Shown in pieces: positions 26,858 to 36,590 of a stretch of DNA of 64,000 bases. The stretch comes from P36-A1 sp049478495 (GTDB lineage: Bacteria > Bacillota_I > Bacilli_A > JAJDGJ01): contig NZ_CP168083.1 in assembly GCF_049478495.1 (NCBI RefSeq), positions 1,674,001-1,738,000 of the forward strand, read 5' to 3'. A program made the translations under genes and the position numbers. The notes beneath the pieces are model-generated. The model did not search any database. It saw only the letters and a program-made list of their open reading frames with translations, and was not told the origin of the DNA. The number at the start of each line of letters is the position of its first letter. The stretch's first letter is position 1.

Positions 26858-27506
26858 AAAATAATTTCATTTGTTTAGAAATCATTGATTTTATTGGTTC
26901 ATAACTTTTACGATGTATTTTATCTAAATAACCATATTGTATTAATGCTTCTTTGTGTTGTTTAGTACCATATCCTTTATGTTTAGCAAAGCCATATTCT
27001 GGATATACTTGGTCTAATTCAACCATGATATGATCACGATATACTTTGGCAATAATTGATGCACAAGCTATTGCATAACTAGTAGCATCTCCTTTTATAA
27101 TATCGATGTTATTATCCATATTTAAAGGCATTGCATCAGTTAAAATTAGCGTATTATTTCTATTTAGTTTTTTAGCAACATGCTGCATAGCTTGTTTTGT
27201 TGCTTGGTAGATATTTATTTCATCTACTATATCATTGTTAACTTCTAAAACAAAATAATCTAATACATTATCTTTTATTAGAGGTAGTATTTTTTCTCTT
27301 TTTTTCTCACTTAATTTTTTACTATCATTTACTTCATCTATTAAATTTTCATAAGACATTATGGCACCACAGACTACTAATGGTCCAGCTAAACAACCTC
27401 GTCCTACTTCATCTATACCAATGATATAGTCATATTTTTTTAATAGATCTAAATCATAGTTACTCAGTAAATTTGACATCAAATGTAATTGGCGCAATTG
27501 TTCCAT
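26856..27506 (-). CDS. rnhB: Ribonuclease HII
   Basis: 216 residues. It cuts RNA in RNA-DNA hybrids, including single ribonucleotides in DNA. The catalytic motif IGIDEVGRGCLAGPL (near 30) supplies Asp and Glu, DSKKLSEKKR follows, and TDAMPLN and ASIIAKVYRD supply the later acidic residues. The start is uncertain: the ATG at 27506 overlaps rbgA by 47 bases with a weak GAGAG site, while an ATG at 27479 would give a shorter N-terminus. It forms a coupled pair with rbgA, a common Firmicute order (ylqF-rnhB). Confidence 0.95.
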   Translation of the reverse strand: MEQLRQLHLMSNLLSNYDLDLLKKYDYIIGIDEVGRGCLAGPLVVCGAIMSYENLIDEVNDSKKLSEKKREKILPLIKDNVLDYFVLEVNNDIVDEINIYQATKQAMQHVAKKLNRNNTLILTDAMPLNMDNNIDIIKGDATSYAIACASIIAKVYRDHIMVELDQVYPEYGFAKHKGYGTKQHKEALIQYGYLDKIHRKSYEPIKSMISKQMKLF

Positions 27507-28326
27507 TACGCGACTCTCTTAATACTATATCATATACTTTGTCATAGTCTACTTGATTACCTGGTAAAATTGCTTTTCTTACATTGGCAATATGATCCAT
27601 GGCAGCAATTATTGAATCTAAATTATCATTATCCATCTCAGTCAATGAGTAACGTTTATAAAAATGTTCTTTATAGTAAGTATTTAAAAACTTCATACAG
27701 TAAATACATAATTCATCTTTGGGTAAGATTTCTTCTTTTATTGCACCAGTCAGTGCTAGATTGATAGCAACTTGCTTATCTTCAAACTTAGGCCAAAGTA
27801 TCCCAGGACTATCCAATAATTCAAACTCCTTATTTACCTTTATCCACTGTAATGCTTTAGTTACACCAGCTTTATCACCTGTTTTTGCAGATTTTCTTTT
27901 AGCCATTTTATTAATAAGTGTAGATTTACCCACATTAGGAATTCCAACAATTAAAGCTCTAATTGCTCTTGGTTTTAAACCTCTTTTAGCATCTTTTTCA
28001 AATTTAGGTTTTAGTACTACTTTTGCCTTATTTACTAAACGATTCATTTCCTTAAAATCTAAAAGATTAGTTGCAATAACTTCATATCCTTTTTCTTCAT
28101 AATACTTAACCCACTCTTTTGTATAAGTTGGATCAGCAAGATCTGTTTTAGATAGTAACATTACTTTTTGTTTATTATGAACTAACTTATCCATCATAGG
28201 ATTTTTACTTGAATAAGGAATTCTTGCATCTACTATTTCTATTACAATATCTATTAATTTTATTTTTTCTTCTATTAGTCTTCTAGCTTTGGCCATATGA
28301 CCAGGAAACCAGTGTATTGTTGCCAT
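27460..28326 (-). CDS. rbgA: Ribosome biogenesis GTPase RbgA (YlqF)
   Basis: 288 residues. A circularly permuted GTPase: G4 (LLSKTDLAD, near 55) comes before G1 (GIPNVGKST, near 128) and G3 (DSPGILWP, near 172). The start WFPGHMAKARR is diagnostic. It acts late in assembly of the 50S subunit. Its 3' end overlaps rnhB. Confidence 0.96.
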   Translation of the reverse strand: MATIHWFPGHMAKARRLIEEKIKLIDIVIEIVDARIPYSSKNPMMDKLVHNKQKVMLLSKTDLADPTYTKEWVKYYEEKGYEVIATNLLDFKEMNRLVNKAKVVLKPKFEKDAKRGLKPRAIRALIVGIPNVGKSTLINKMAKRKSAKTGDKAGVTKALQWIKVNKEFELLDSPGILWPKFEDKQVAINLALTGAIKEEILPKDELCIYCMKFLNTYYKEHFYKRYSLTEMDNDNLDSIIAAMDHIANVRKAILPGNQVDYDKVYDIVLRESRNGTIAPITFDVKFTE

Positions 28327-28484
28327 ATTATTAACTCCTTTATTCTTAATACTTAAATGCTATTACTAAGTATTAAGTGGTTATTGATTTATTATATATT
28401 TTTAACTTAAAAAGATATAACAAAACTTTCTAAGTAAGTCTTATTATACCATTTTTACATATTATTTAGAACACTCATCTAGTA

Positions 28485-29102
28485 TTACATTAAATCATTA
28501 CTCTTTTTACAATAGAATTCTCTTTCATTTTCAATGTATGCAATTTCTAAATTTAATTTTTTTTGTAGTTTAGACCATAGATCTAATACTAGTATTACAC
28601 TTGCCATAAAAACTAAAAATAAGATAATTTTGACTATAAAATTATAATTTAAATGCAAGTATTCTGTTACTAATAATGAACCACCTATTCCTACTTCTAC
28701 CACTATACAACAAATAACCCATTGAACAACTCCAAAGATTCGATAAGTATACTTAGATTTACTTATTGCTAAACTCATTTCTGGTGTATTATATATTTTT
28801 TCATAAAATTGAGGAAAGCTAAAACTTCTATAACTATATTTTGTATAGCTTCTAGCCCAATAACCTAACTTATGAATTATTGCATAGTTAAGATCTTGCA
28901 TCATTTGAAAGATTGCTACAAAAAAGGGGAAAAATGTTACTAATATTAGTATTACACTAATTGTTTCTGAAATTTGTATTTCTAAGTATGATGTTATTAT
29001 GAAAGTAATTGTACAGCTTAAAAAATAACTTATTAAACTGCTTATTATTATTGATGTTAAAGATAGTATATAAAATAGAGTGTATATTAAAAATTTTTTC
29101 AT
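28485..29102 (-). CDS. Hypothetical four-span membrane protein
   Basis: 205 residues with hydrophobic spans near 5-30, 45-65, 120-145 and 155-180, and a polar loop between the pairs (KYSYRSFSFPQFYEKIY). The last 25 residues are charged and helical (LNLEIAYIENEREF). No family recognised, and it does not share the GYKYSK motif of the kinase-linked membrane proteins. Standing between rbgA and lepB, it is probably a separate unit. Confidence 0.6.
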   Translation of the reverse strand: MKKFLIYTLFYILSLTSIIISSLISYFLSCTITFIITSYLEIQISETISVILILVTFFPFFVAIFQMMQDLNYAIIHKLGYWARSYTKYSYRSFSFPQFYEKIYNTPEMSLAISKSKYTYRIFGVVQWVICCIVVEVGIGGSLLVTEYLHLNYNFIVKIILFLVFMASVILVLDLWSKLQKKLNLEIAYIENEREFYCKKSNDLM

Positions 29103-29257
29103 TGTTATTTAGGCAGATTGCTAGCTAGCCTGTTCCTTTCAAATATTTATAGATAAATATTACTATTATATCTTTGCTTAAGCAATTCTATTTTATATAT
29201 TCAAAGTGTATTTCTATATGCTTTTTATAGTTTTTTATTTCTTTGTTTTACATACAT

Positions 29258-29284
29258 AAAAAAAGCGAATTCACTTCGCTTTTT
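29258..29284 (-). terminator. Terminator of lepB operon
   Basis: AAAGCGAA-TTCAC-TTCGCTTT stem followed on the minus strand by seven T. Confidence 0.8.
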
Positions 29285-29331
29285 AATGTTTATATTTATT
29301 GTTACTTGTATTTTATAAAATAAGGAACAAT

Positions 29332-29883
29332 CTAATTTATAAGTCCTATCTTATCAACAGGCCAATATGAAATACCATTTATTGCTTTTATTTGTTCTTT
29401 TTTTATCGGTCCAATAATTCGAGAATCTAAAGAAACATTTCTATTGTCACCTAGTATAAAGTATTCATCTGAGCTTAGTGTAACTGCATCCATATCTTCC
29501 ATTACTGTGTCTGGCGATTTTGTATCATCTCTTGCAGCAACTCCATTAACTAACACTACATTATCTTTAATTTGTACTGTATCATTTGGCATTCCAAATA
29601 CTCTTTTAACAATAAGTTCTGATTGTTGTTTATCTTCATCAAAATAATCAACAACTACAACATCATGATAATCGGCCTTGTTTAAAAAGCTAGCTCTTAC
29701 CATTACTCCACGTTCACCATCTACATAAGTTGGCTCCATTGAAGTACCTTGTACTCTTACTGACATCAATAGATATTGAAAGATCAAAAAGATTACTGCA
29801 ACTATAACTATTGTTTCAATTATTTCTTTTTTAAAGCTTTTTTTATCCCCAATTAGCTCTTTGTTTTCTTTACTATTAAACAT
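29332..29883 (-). CDS. lepB: Signal peptidase I
   Basis: 183 residues with one N-terminal membrane span (about 23-42), the Gram-positive form. The catalytic Ser is in GTSMEPT (near 52), the Lys in VKRVFGMPNDT (near 92), and the family box GDNRNVSLDSR is near 145. It removes signal peptides from secreted proteins such as the LPxTG proteins of this window, working on the outer face of the membrane. The RBS AAGGAGGG fits the ATG. Confidence 0.95.
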   Translation of the reverse strand: MFNSKENKELIGDKKSFKKEIIETIVIVAVIFLIFQYLLMSVRVQGTSMEPTYVDGERGVMVRASFLNKADYHDVVVVDYFDEDKQQSELIVKRVFGMPNDTVQIKDNVVLVNGVAARDDTKSPDTVMEDMDAVTLSSDEYFILGDNRNVSLDSRIIGPIKKEQIKAINGISYWPVDKIGLIN

Positions 29884-29908
29884 AAATTCCCTCCTTATTT
29901 TAGACTAT

Positions 29909-30766
29909 TTATTTTTTGATATTTTTATAAATAAATAACATTCTGTCTTTACCATTAATATCTTTAATTATTTCATATTCATAATTTGGAAAATAATGTT
30001 TGATAGCTTCTTCCATTATTTCTTTTTGATCATAACCAAACTCAAATGCCATGATAGCTTTTTCTTCTGTAATCTTATCTACATCTTCAAAAATACGACG
30101 GTAGAAATCTAAACCATCATTACCACCAAATAATGCAACATTAGGTTCAAAGTCCTTTACTGTTGCTTGTATTTCTTGTTGGTTTGGAATGTATGGTGGA
30201 TTAGATACAAAGAAATCTAATTTTAAATTATTATCTATAAAAGGTTGAAGTAAATCTCCTTGCATAAATGTAACATCAGCTTCAAACTTATCATTGTTTG
30301 CTTGTGCAACAACTAAAGCTTTTGCACTTATATCACTACCATACACTTTTGCTTTAGCTTCCTCTAAATCTAATGTAATAGCTATTGCACCACTACCACT
30401 ACCAACATCTCCTATTTTTATAGTTTCATAGTCTTCAAAATAATCATCTATATGGTATAGGATATTTTCAACTAATTCTTCTGTTTCATATCTAGGTATT
30501 AAAACATCTTCATTAACAATTAAATCTCTCCCAAAGAAAGTTTCATAACCTAATATATGTTGTAATGGTGTTCCATATATATATTCTTTTAACATTGTTT
30601 CAAATTTAACTTCTATTGTATTAGCAACTTGTTCATCTAGCTTTGCATATAGTTCATATGACTCTAGATTTGTAAGTACTTTTAATAGCTCATAAGCTGC
30701 ACGTTCTTCTTTATTATTATCTATTGCAAGCTTACTTCCATGATTTAATAACTCTCTAATAGTCAT
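29909..30766 (-). CDS. prmC: Release factor glutamine N5-methyltransferase
   Basis: 285 residues. It methylates the Gln of the GGQ motif in release factors. The SAM-binding motif (GDVGSGSGAIAITL, near 117) and the NPPY catalytic box (FVSNPPYIPN, near 185) are present, with the N-terminal helical domain of PrmC. It starts one base after prfA, whose product is its substrate. Confidence 0.95.
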   Translation of the reverse strand: MTIRELLNHGSKLAIDNNKEERAAYELLKVLTNLESYELYAKLDEQVANTIEVKFETMLKEYIYGTPLQHILGYETFFGRDLIVNEDVLIPRYETEELVENILYHIDDYFEDYETIKIGDVGSGSGAIAITLDLEEAKAKVYGSDISAKALVVAQANNDKFEADVTFMQGDLLQPFIDNNLKLDFFVSNPPYIPNQQEIQATVKDFEPNVALFGGNDGLDFYRRIFEDVDKITEEKAIMAFEFGYDQKEIMEEAIKHYFPNYEYEIIKDINGKDRMLFIYKNIKK

Positions 30767-30767
30767 C

Positions 30768-31838
30768 TTATTTACCTTCTAATTTTAGTTTTTGCTCATG
30801 AGCAATTAAAGCTTCAAAAACTTCATCTAATCTACCATCCATTACTCTATCAAGATATTGTAATGTAAAGTTAATTCTGTGATCTGTTAATCTGTTTTGT
30901 GGATAATTATAAGTTCTTATTTTTTCACTTCTTTGTCCAGAACCAACTAAATCTCTTCTAGCAGCATCTTCTTTTTCCATTGCTTGAGCCATTATTGTTT
31001 CATACACTTTAGCTCTAATAATTTTCATAGCTTGATCTTTGTTTTCATGTTGAGAACGTCCATCTTGACATGTTACAACAGTTTGTGTTGGAATGTGTGT
31101 AATTCTAACTGCAGAGTCAGTTGTATTAACTGATTGTCCACCAGCACCACTAGATCTATATGTATCTATTTTTAAATCATTAGCATTAATTGCAACATCT
31201 ACTTCATCAGCTTCAGGCATTACTATTACAGTTGCAGTTGATGTATGAATTCGACCTTGCGATTCAGTTTTAGGTACTCTTTGAACTCGGTGAGCTCCTG
31301 ATTCAAACTTCATTTTAGAGTATACTAATTCACCCTTTAACATAAATGAAATTAAAGAAAATCCTCCAGATTCTGCTTCATGAGCTTCTAAAGTTTCAAT
31401 TTTCCATCCATGTGCCTCAGCATATTTAATATACATTCTATACAAGTCGCCTGCAAAGATATTAGCTTCATCCCCACCAGCTGCACCACGAATTTCAACG
31501 ATAACATTTCTTTCATCATTAGGATCTTTAGGAATTAATAATATTTCAATATCTTCTAATAATTTTGGTTTTTCTTCATTTAATGTTACAAGTTCTAATT
31601 CTGCCATTTCTTTTATTTCTTCATCATCTTCTTCTAATAAAAGTTTAGCTTCTTCAATACCTTCTAAAACTTCTTTTAATCTTATATATGCTTTCACTTG
31701 AGGTTCAAGCTGTGACATTTCCTTATTTAACTCTGTCATTTTTTTAATGTCAGACCCAATTTCAGGACTCATAAGTTCTTTATTTACTTCATTATATCTT
31801 TTTTCAATTACTTTCAATCTTTCAATTAATTTGTCCAT
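30768..31838 (-). CDS. prfA: Peptide chain release factor 1
   Basis: 356 residues from the ATG at 31838, which gives the standard MDKLIERL start and has GAGAG upstream. Initiation 30 bases earlier at a TTG would fall only a few bases from a -10 box. RF1 reads UAA/UAG: the GGQ motif is in SSGAGGQSVNTTDSAV (near 225) and the domain-2 region follows the acidic N-terminal helices. Leads the prfA-prmC pair. Confidence 0.96.
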   Translation of the reverse strand: MDKLIERLKVIEKRYNEVNKELMSPEIGSDIKKMTELNKEMSQLEPQVKAYIRLKEVLEGIEEAKLLLEEDDEEIKEMAELELVTLNEEKPKLLEDIEILLIPKDPNDERNVIVEIRGAAGGDEANIFAGDLYRMYIKYAEAHGWKIETLEAHEAESGGFSLISFMLKGELVYSKMKFESGAHRVQRVPKTESQGRIHTSTATVIVMPEADEVDVAINANDLKIDTYRSSGAGGQSVNTTDSAVRITHIPTQTVVTCQDGRSQHENKDQAMKIIRAKVYETIMAQAMEKEDAARRDLVGSGQRSEKIRTYNYPQNRLTDHRINFTLQYLDRVMDGRLDEVFEALIAHEQKLKLEGK

Positions 31839-31874
31839 TTTTACACTCTCGCTTCTATGTTTTCTCAAATATAT

Positions 31875-31903
31875 ATTATACAGTATTATTTGTTAGTTGT
31901 CAT
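31875..31903 (-). promoter_or_regulatory. Promoter of prfA-prmC
   Basis: On the minus strand ATGACA (31898-31903), 17 bases, then TATAAT (31875-31880). Confidence 0.75.
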
Positions 31904-32046
31904 ATTTTCCCCAAAAATAGCCACAACATATAGTTAATAAATAATTTTAGTTTTTGTTAAAAAATAGCTAAAATAATAGTTTATCTTTTATTGCTTATAT
32001 AATATTATAAATTTATGATATAATTATAAAAATTGGAGGTATTATA

Positions 32047-32589
32047 ATGATTGAAAATACTATAGTAATAAACCAGTCTAAATACGGACATAGTGCTGAA
32101 TATGCTAACTACTTAGCTAGTATTTTAGATGTTAAAATTGGTAAATTTAAAACTAATATTGATAACTATGAAAATATTATTTTTGTTTGTCCTATTTATG
32201 GTGGTAATTTATATTTATTAAAAAAAGTTGTTCCTATTCTAGAAAAAGCAAAAGATAAAAAAGTATTCATGATTACAGTTGGAATGTCTAATGTAGATAA
32301 TCCTCAAATTATAATTCAAAGAAATGAAATATTAGCACATAATATTCCAGAAGATTTATTAAACAATATAACTTCTTTTCACTTGAGTAGTGGAATTAAA
32401 TTTTCTAAATTACAGTTCAAAGATAAATTAATTTTAAGTGTAATTTATAAAAACTCAAAGAAAAAAGATCCTGAAACTATCTCAGCTGAAGCTAAAAAAT
32501 TTATCGATAATTACAATGTTAATTACACAATAGATAATGAAGAAAAAATTGATGATATCGCAGAGATTATTAAATCAGAAATTAAATAA
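32047..32589 (+). CDS. Flavodoxin-like protein
   Basis: 180 residues. A flavodoxin/HemG-type fold: an N-terminal phosphate-binding loop (NQSKYGHSAEYANYLA), the second strand and loop at IIFVCPIYGGNLYLL, and a third at VFMITVGMS, all of which would contact FMN. The rest is helical and charged. The RBS TTGGAGG fits the ATG. It probably carries electrons or reduces a quinone/porphyrin-like substrate; the partner is not evident from the neighbours. Confidence 0.75.
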   Translation: MIENTIVINQSKYGHSAEYANYLASILDVKIGKFKTNIDNYENIIFVCPIYGGNLYLLKKVVPILEKAKDKKVFMITVGMSNVDNPQIIIQRNEILAHNIPEDLLNNITSFHLSSGIKFSKLQFKDKLILSVIYKNSKKKDPETISAEAKKFIDNYNVNYTIDNEEKIDDIAEIIKSEIK

Positions 32590-32682
32590 ACCTAATAGTT
32601 AAGAGTATAAGATATAGTATCATTTATGTTTTAACTCTTTTTTTATTTATATACTTTTACAATCAATAAAAATTACACACTA

Positions 32683-32708
32683 AAAAAAGGTGAACAACCA
32701 CCTTTTTT
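32683..32708. terminator. Terminator
   Basis: AAAAAAGGTG-AACAAC-CACCTTTTTT, perfect and symmetrical, lying between the flavodoxin gene and a convergent small ORF. Confidence 0.85.
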
Positions 32709-32756
32709 CAACACACTTGCATAGCTACTACAATCTATTATATCTATCTATTTCTT

Positions 32757-32855
32757 TTAATATTTTATTCTTTTATATCTGTTCTTTTCATATTTTTTTA
32801 TTCCTAATACTGATACAACTAATACTAGCATACAAGCTAAAATTTTTTTTGACAT
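32757..32855 (-). CDS. Small 32-residue membrane peptide
   Basis: Begins MSKKILACMLVLVVSVLG, a single hydrophobic span, and ends with a very basic tail (KKYEKNRYKRIKY). A good RBS (AAGGAG, 7 bases before the ATG) and a dedicated terminator at 32683-32708 make it a real transcription unit candidate. The shape (short span, cationic tail) is that of small membrane-active or toxin-like peptides. No convergent antisense element like that at 48.7-49.9 kb was found. Function unknown. Confidence 0.6.
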   Translation of the reverse strand: MSKKILACMLVLVVSVLGIKKYEKNRYKRIKY

Positions 32856-32985
32856 TTTTTTAACTCCTTAGTTTATTTAGGTGTTTTATTACCTAAGTTA
32901 ATTGTAACATTTTTAAATATTACTAATATTAAGCTAGTTATAATTTAATCTTACATTTTTAAAAGGTTTAAGTTGTATAGCAATT

Positions 32986-33012
32986 AAAAAAGATGGAAAA
33001 AATCCATCTTTT
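32986..33012 (-). terminator. Terminator of coaB
   Basis: AGATGG and CCATCT stem with A/T tracts on both sides, overlapping the coaB stop. Confidence 0.8.
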
Positions 33013-33793
33013 AAACTAAGTTATTTAATTGATCTTGTTTCTTTTTAAAGTCTTTAGTTACATGATCATAGATCACTTGTGCTAATTGACTTTTAGTTCC
33101 AGTTTGAGCAATAACTCGTCCATTACTGTTGATAATTAATGAATCATGATTTCCATCATCACTTCTGCATAAATCATTTGCAATACAATAATTTGTATTA
33201 TAACGATCTACTTGTTGGATAGAAGCATCAATTAACTCGTTTTTAGCTACATGATCTAGTAGTTTAAACCCAACAATAATTGCATTAGGTTGATTTTCTC
33301 TTAAATCGGCAATAATTTTATCAGATCTTTTCATAGATATAACTATGTTTTCATGATCTGAAGATATTTTCTTTCTATTATTAATAAATGGCATTTTTTC
33401 TAAAGCTTTTGAAACCATTTCTGCATTTATTTCAATATCTTTATGATTGTTCATGTAATCAACAATAAATCTTGTTACTTCTTGTTGATCATATACTCTT
33501 TCTAATTGAAAGTCTCCTACAGTCATAGCATGGATGATTATATCATATTGTTTGATATCTAATAGGTTTTCTAATTCATTTTTTAATGATTTAATGTCAT
33601 TAACTATATGTGAAGTTACTCCATTTGGTATTCTTGCATCTTTAGTAGCAACATAGTCAATATTAACTGTTGGTACTTTGGTTTTAAAATACTCTGCTAT
33701 AATACTGCCTAGAGCTCCTGCAGATATATTTACAATCTGTCTTAGTTGGTCTATTTTTTCAGTAGTAGCACCACTAGTTATTAAAATATTCAT
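33011..33793 (-). CDS. coaB: Phosphopantothenate-cysteine ligase (stand-alone CoaB)
   Basis: 260 residues from the ATG at 33793, preceded by AGAGGA; the in-frame start at 33835 lacks an RBS. It joins cysteine to 4'-phosphopantothenate in CoA synthesis. The N-terminal Rossmann start ILITSGATTEKIDQLRQI is diagnostic, NISAGALGS follows, and NAIIVGFKLLD and the NDLCR segment lie later. In most bacteria CoaB is fused to CoaC; a separate CoaB is typical of streptococci and relatives. No coaC is next to it. Confidence 0.88.
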   Translation of the reverse strand: MNILITSGATTEKIDQLRQIVNISAGALGSIIAEYFKTKVPTVNIDYVATKDARIPNGVTSHIVNDIKSLKNELENLLDIKQYDIIIHAMTVGDFQLERVYDQQEVTRFIVDYMNNHKDIEINAEMVSKALEKMPFINNRKKISSDHENIVISMKRSDKIIADLRENQPNAIIVGFKLLDHVAKNELIDASIQQVDRYNTNYCIANDLCRSDDGNHDSLIINSNGRVIAQTGTKSQLAQVIYDHVTKDFKKKQDQLNNLV

Positions 33794-34036
33794 TTGCACA
33801 TTTCCTCTTTCTATAAAAATATACATACATTTCATGTAAAAAACTAATTATTTTTATTATAGTTCTTTGTAACAAGCACTATTATAATACAAAGTTTATA
33901 GTAATGCTAGAACATTTTGTGTTATTTTGATTATTTAACATTTCTTTATCTTAATACACATATTCGTTATTAAACTTTATTAATTATTACTTTAAAACGC
34001 TTATTTTTGAATAGAAATAATGCACTTTTTTAAGCC

Positions 34037-34072
34037 AAAAGAGATTTATATTAAATACTATAAATCTCTTTT
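34037..34072 (-). terminator. Terminator of metNIQ operon
   Basis: AAAAGAGATTTATA pairs with TATAAATCTCTTTT just beyond the metQ stop. Confidence 0.85.
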
Positions 34073-34076
34073 ATTA

Positions 34077-34895
34077 TTATTCTGCAACTATCACAGAACC
34101 TTTATATTTATCTTCAATAAATTTCTTTGTAGAATCAGATTTTAGTTCACTTATAAGTGCTTTTATTCTTTCATCATTTTCATTACCTTCTTTTACTGCT
34201 ACGATATTAACATATGGATTATCTTTAGTTGATTCTATGATAATAGCATCTTTTGTAGGACTTAAACCAGCATCTAATGCATAGTTTGAATTAATTGCTA
34301 CTAAATCAGCTTCATTATTTTCATATGCTTTTGATAACATTTCAGGTGCAATATCTGCTTTAAATTCTAATTTCTTAGGATTTTCTACTATATCTTTAAG
34401 TGTTGCATTTACTTTATCTACACCATCTTTTAATTTAATTAAGCCAGCTGTTTCTAACACTGAAAGAATTCTTCCATGATCAGCTACAGAATTAGAAATA
34501 ATAATTGTTGATCCATCTTTTATTTCATCAGTACTTTTATATTTTTTTGAATATATTCCAATAGGTTCAATATGAATATTACCTGCATTAACTAATTTGT
34601 ATCCATGTTCTGCAATTTGTTGTTCTAAAAATGGTATATGTTGAAAGAAGTTCGCATCTACATCTCCACTATCAACTGCTTTATTTGGAATAAAGTAATC
34701 ATCTGTTACTTGAATATCTAAATCAATATTATACTTCTCTTTTAATGTAGGCTTTATTTGTTCTAATATTTCAGCATGTGGTACTGATGTTGCACTAACA
34801 CTTAATGTTTTTGCCTCTTTACTTTTTTCACTTGTACTGTTTGAACATCCTACTAATAGGAATAATGCTAAAACAGCTCCTAATATTTTTTTCAT
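34077..34895 (-). CDS. metQ: Methionine ABC transporter substrate-binding lipoprotein
   Basis: 272 residues. A lipoprotein signal with lipobox LVGC places it outside the membrane. NLPA-family blocks are visible: SVPHAEILEQIKP, DANFFQHIPFLE and ADLVAINSNYALDAGL. It binds methionine and delivers it to MetI. Third gene of the metN-metI-metQ operon under a T-box leader. Confidence 0.93.
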   Translation of the reverse strand: MKKILGAVLALFLLVGCSNSTSEKSKEAKTLSVSATSVPHAEILEQIKPTLKEKYNIDLDIQVTDDYFIPNKAVDSGDVDANFFQHIPFLEQQIAEHGYKLVNAGNIHIEPIGIYSKKYKSTDEIKDGSTIIISNSVADHGRILSVLETAGLIKLKDGVDKVNATLKDIVENPKKLEFKADIAPEMLSKAYENNEADLVAINSNYALDAGLSPTKDAIIIESTKDNPYVNIVAVKEGNENDERIKALISELKSDSTKKFIEDKYKGSVIVAE

Positions 34896-34897
34896 AA

Positions 34898-35560
34898 TTA
34901 TTCTACCTCTCTTTTATTGTATTTTTTTGCTATTTTGTCTCCAGTAAACTGTACTACTAAGACTATTAATAAAGCTGCTATTGTTGCAGCCAATGTTACT
35001 GCTGGGTTGTTTTTTACATACCCATAACGACGAGCTAGTTCTCCTAGACCACCACCGCCAATTATTCCTGCCATTGCAGAATAACCGACTATTGCAATAC
35101 AAGTTATCGTTATACCACTTATTAATGATGGTAATGCCTCTTTTAATAAGACTTTTTTGATAATTGTAAAGTTTGAAGCACCTAATGAATAAGCAGCTTC
35201 GATTACTCCTTTGTCTACTTCTTTTAAGGATGTTTCAACCATCCTTGCATAGAAGGGACTACTTGCTATGATCAAACCTGGTAAGAAGGCTTTAGACCCT
35301 ATGATTGTTCCTACTAAAAATTTAGTAAATGGTAGTAACAAGATAATTAAAATCACAAATGGAATTGATCTTAAGACATTTACTATTGCACTTGTAATTG
35401 AGTAAACTAATTTATTAGGTGTTATCCCTTGTTCACTTGTACAATATAATAATATACCAATCAATAAACCAAATACTGCTACAAATACAGTTGAAATTAG
35501 TGACATATATATAGTGTCATATGTTGCTTCAAATAATTCATTAAAATCTATACCCCACAT
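34898..35560 (-). CDS. metI: Methionine ABC transporter permease
   Basis: 220 residues with five membrane spans. The EAA loop contacting the ATPase is at EAAYSLGASNFTIIKKVLLKEALP (near 135), and AGIIGGGGLGELARRYGY near 165 is characteristic of MetI. It lies 1 base from metN and 2 from metQ. Methionine uptake channel. Confidence 0.95.
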   Translation of the reverse strand: MWGIDFNELFEATYDTIYMSLISTVFVAVFGLLIGILLYCTSEQGITPNKLVYSITSAIVNVLRSIPFVILIILLLPFTKFLVGTIIGSKAFLPGLIIASSPFYARMVETSLKEVDKGVIEAAYSLGASNFTIIKKVLLKEALPSLISGITITCIAIVGYSAMAGIIGGGGLGELARRYGYVKNNPAVTLAATIAALLIVLVVQFTGDKIAKKYNKREVE

Positions 35561-35561
35561 C

Positions 35562-36575
35562 TTAAATCACCTCCCATTTTACTTGTTGATGTTCTATAAA
35601 TTTAAAGACATCATTTAATTCTTGTTTTTCTTTATCGATATATATAATTAACTTACCTATGGTAAATTGATTAACCTGTTCTATATTTCCATATAAGATA
35701 CTGACATTTAAATTGTATTGTATTGCTAATGAACTAACTATTGGTTTATGAGAATTACCTACAAATGTTAATTTAATAATTGTTCCATTAGGGTTATTAT
35801 TTTTTAATTCACTTTCTATTTTATCCAAATCTTCAAAATCATCTTGATCTTTAACAAAATTTCTTGTTAATTCTTGTTGAGGATTACTAAAGATTTCTTC
35901 TACACTATTTTGTTCTATTATTCTACCTTCTTGCATAATAGCTACTTTATTACAAATTCTTCTAATAACATCTAATTCATGTGATATCACAACCATTGTC
36001 AATTTAAGTTTTGTATTTAATTCTGCTAATAATTGTAATATCTCTTTAGTTGTTTGTGGATCTAAAGCTGATGTAGCCTCATCACACAATAGAATTTTTG
36101 GATCATTAACTAATGCTCTTGCAATTCCTACTCTTTGTTTTTGACCTCCACTAAGTTGTGAAGGATATGAGTTGGCTTTATCTTTCAATCCTACTAACTC
36201 TAATATCTTATCTACTTTTGCCTTTCTTTGTTCTTTTGGATACTTATTAATTTCTAAAGGTAATCTCACATTTTCATAAACTGTTGCATTAGCTAACAGA
36301 TTAAAGTGCTGAAAGACCATTCCTATTTCTCTTTGCTTTAATCTTAATTCTTGTTTATTTAATTGATTAAGGATTACATTATCAATAACAACATCACCAG
36401 AAGTTTGTTTAGTTAGTTGATTTATTATTCTTACTAAACTACTTTTACCTGCTCCACTATAACCTATTATTCCAAATACATCACCATCATTTATTCTTAG
36501 GCTAACATTATCTACTGCTTTAAATATTTTATTTTTGCTTTGGTATTGTTTACTTATATTTTTTAGTTCTATCAT
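35562..36575 (-). CDS. metN: Methionine ABC transporter ATP-binding protein
   Basis: 337 residues. Walker A GYSGAGKSS (near 38), signature LSGGQKQRVGIARAL (near 142), Walker B KILLCDEATSALDP. The last 75 residues form the C-terminal NIL domain (VGNSHKPIVSSLAIQYNLNVS), the allosteric methionine-sensing part that inhibits uptake when cells are replete. First gene after the T-box leader. Confidence 0.95.
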   Translation of the reverse strand: MIELKNISKQYQSKNKIFKAVDNVSLRINDGDVFGIIGYSGAGKSSLVRIINQLTKQTSGDVVIDNVILNQLNKQELRLKQREIGMVFQHFNLLANATVYENVRLPLEINKYPKEQRKAKVDKILELVGLKDKANSYPSQLSGGQKQRVGIARALVNDPKILLCDEATSALDPQTTKEILQLLAELNTKLKLTMVVISHELDVIRRICNKVAIMQEGRIIEQNSVEEIFSNPQQELTRNFVKDQDDFEDLDKIESELKNNNPNGTIIKLTFVGNSHKPIVSSLAIQYNLNVSILYGNIEQVNQFTIGKLIIYIDKEKQELNDVFKFIEHQQVKWEVI

Positions 36576-36590
36576 TTATATCACTCCATT

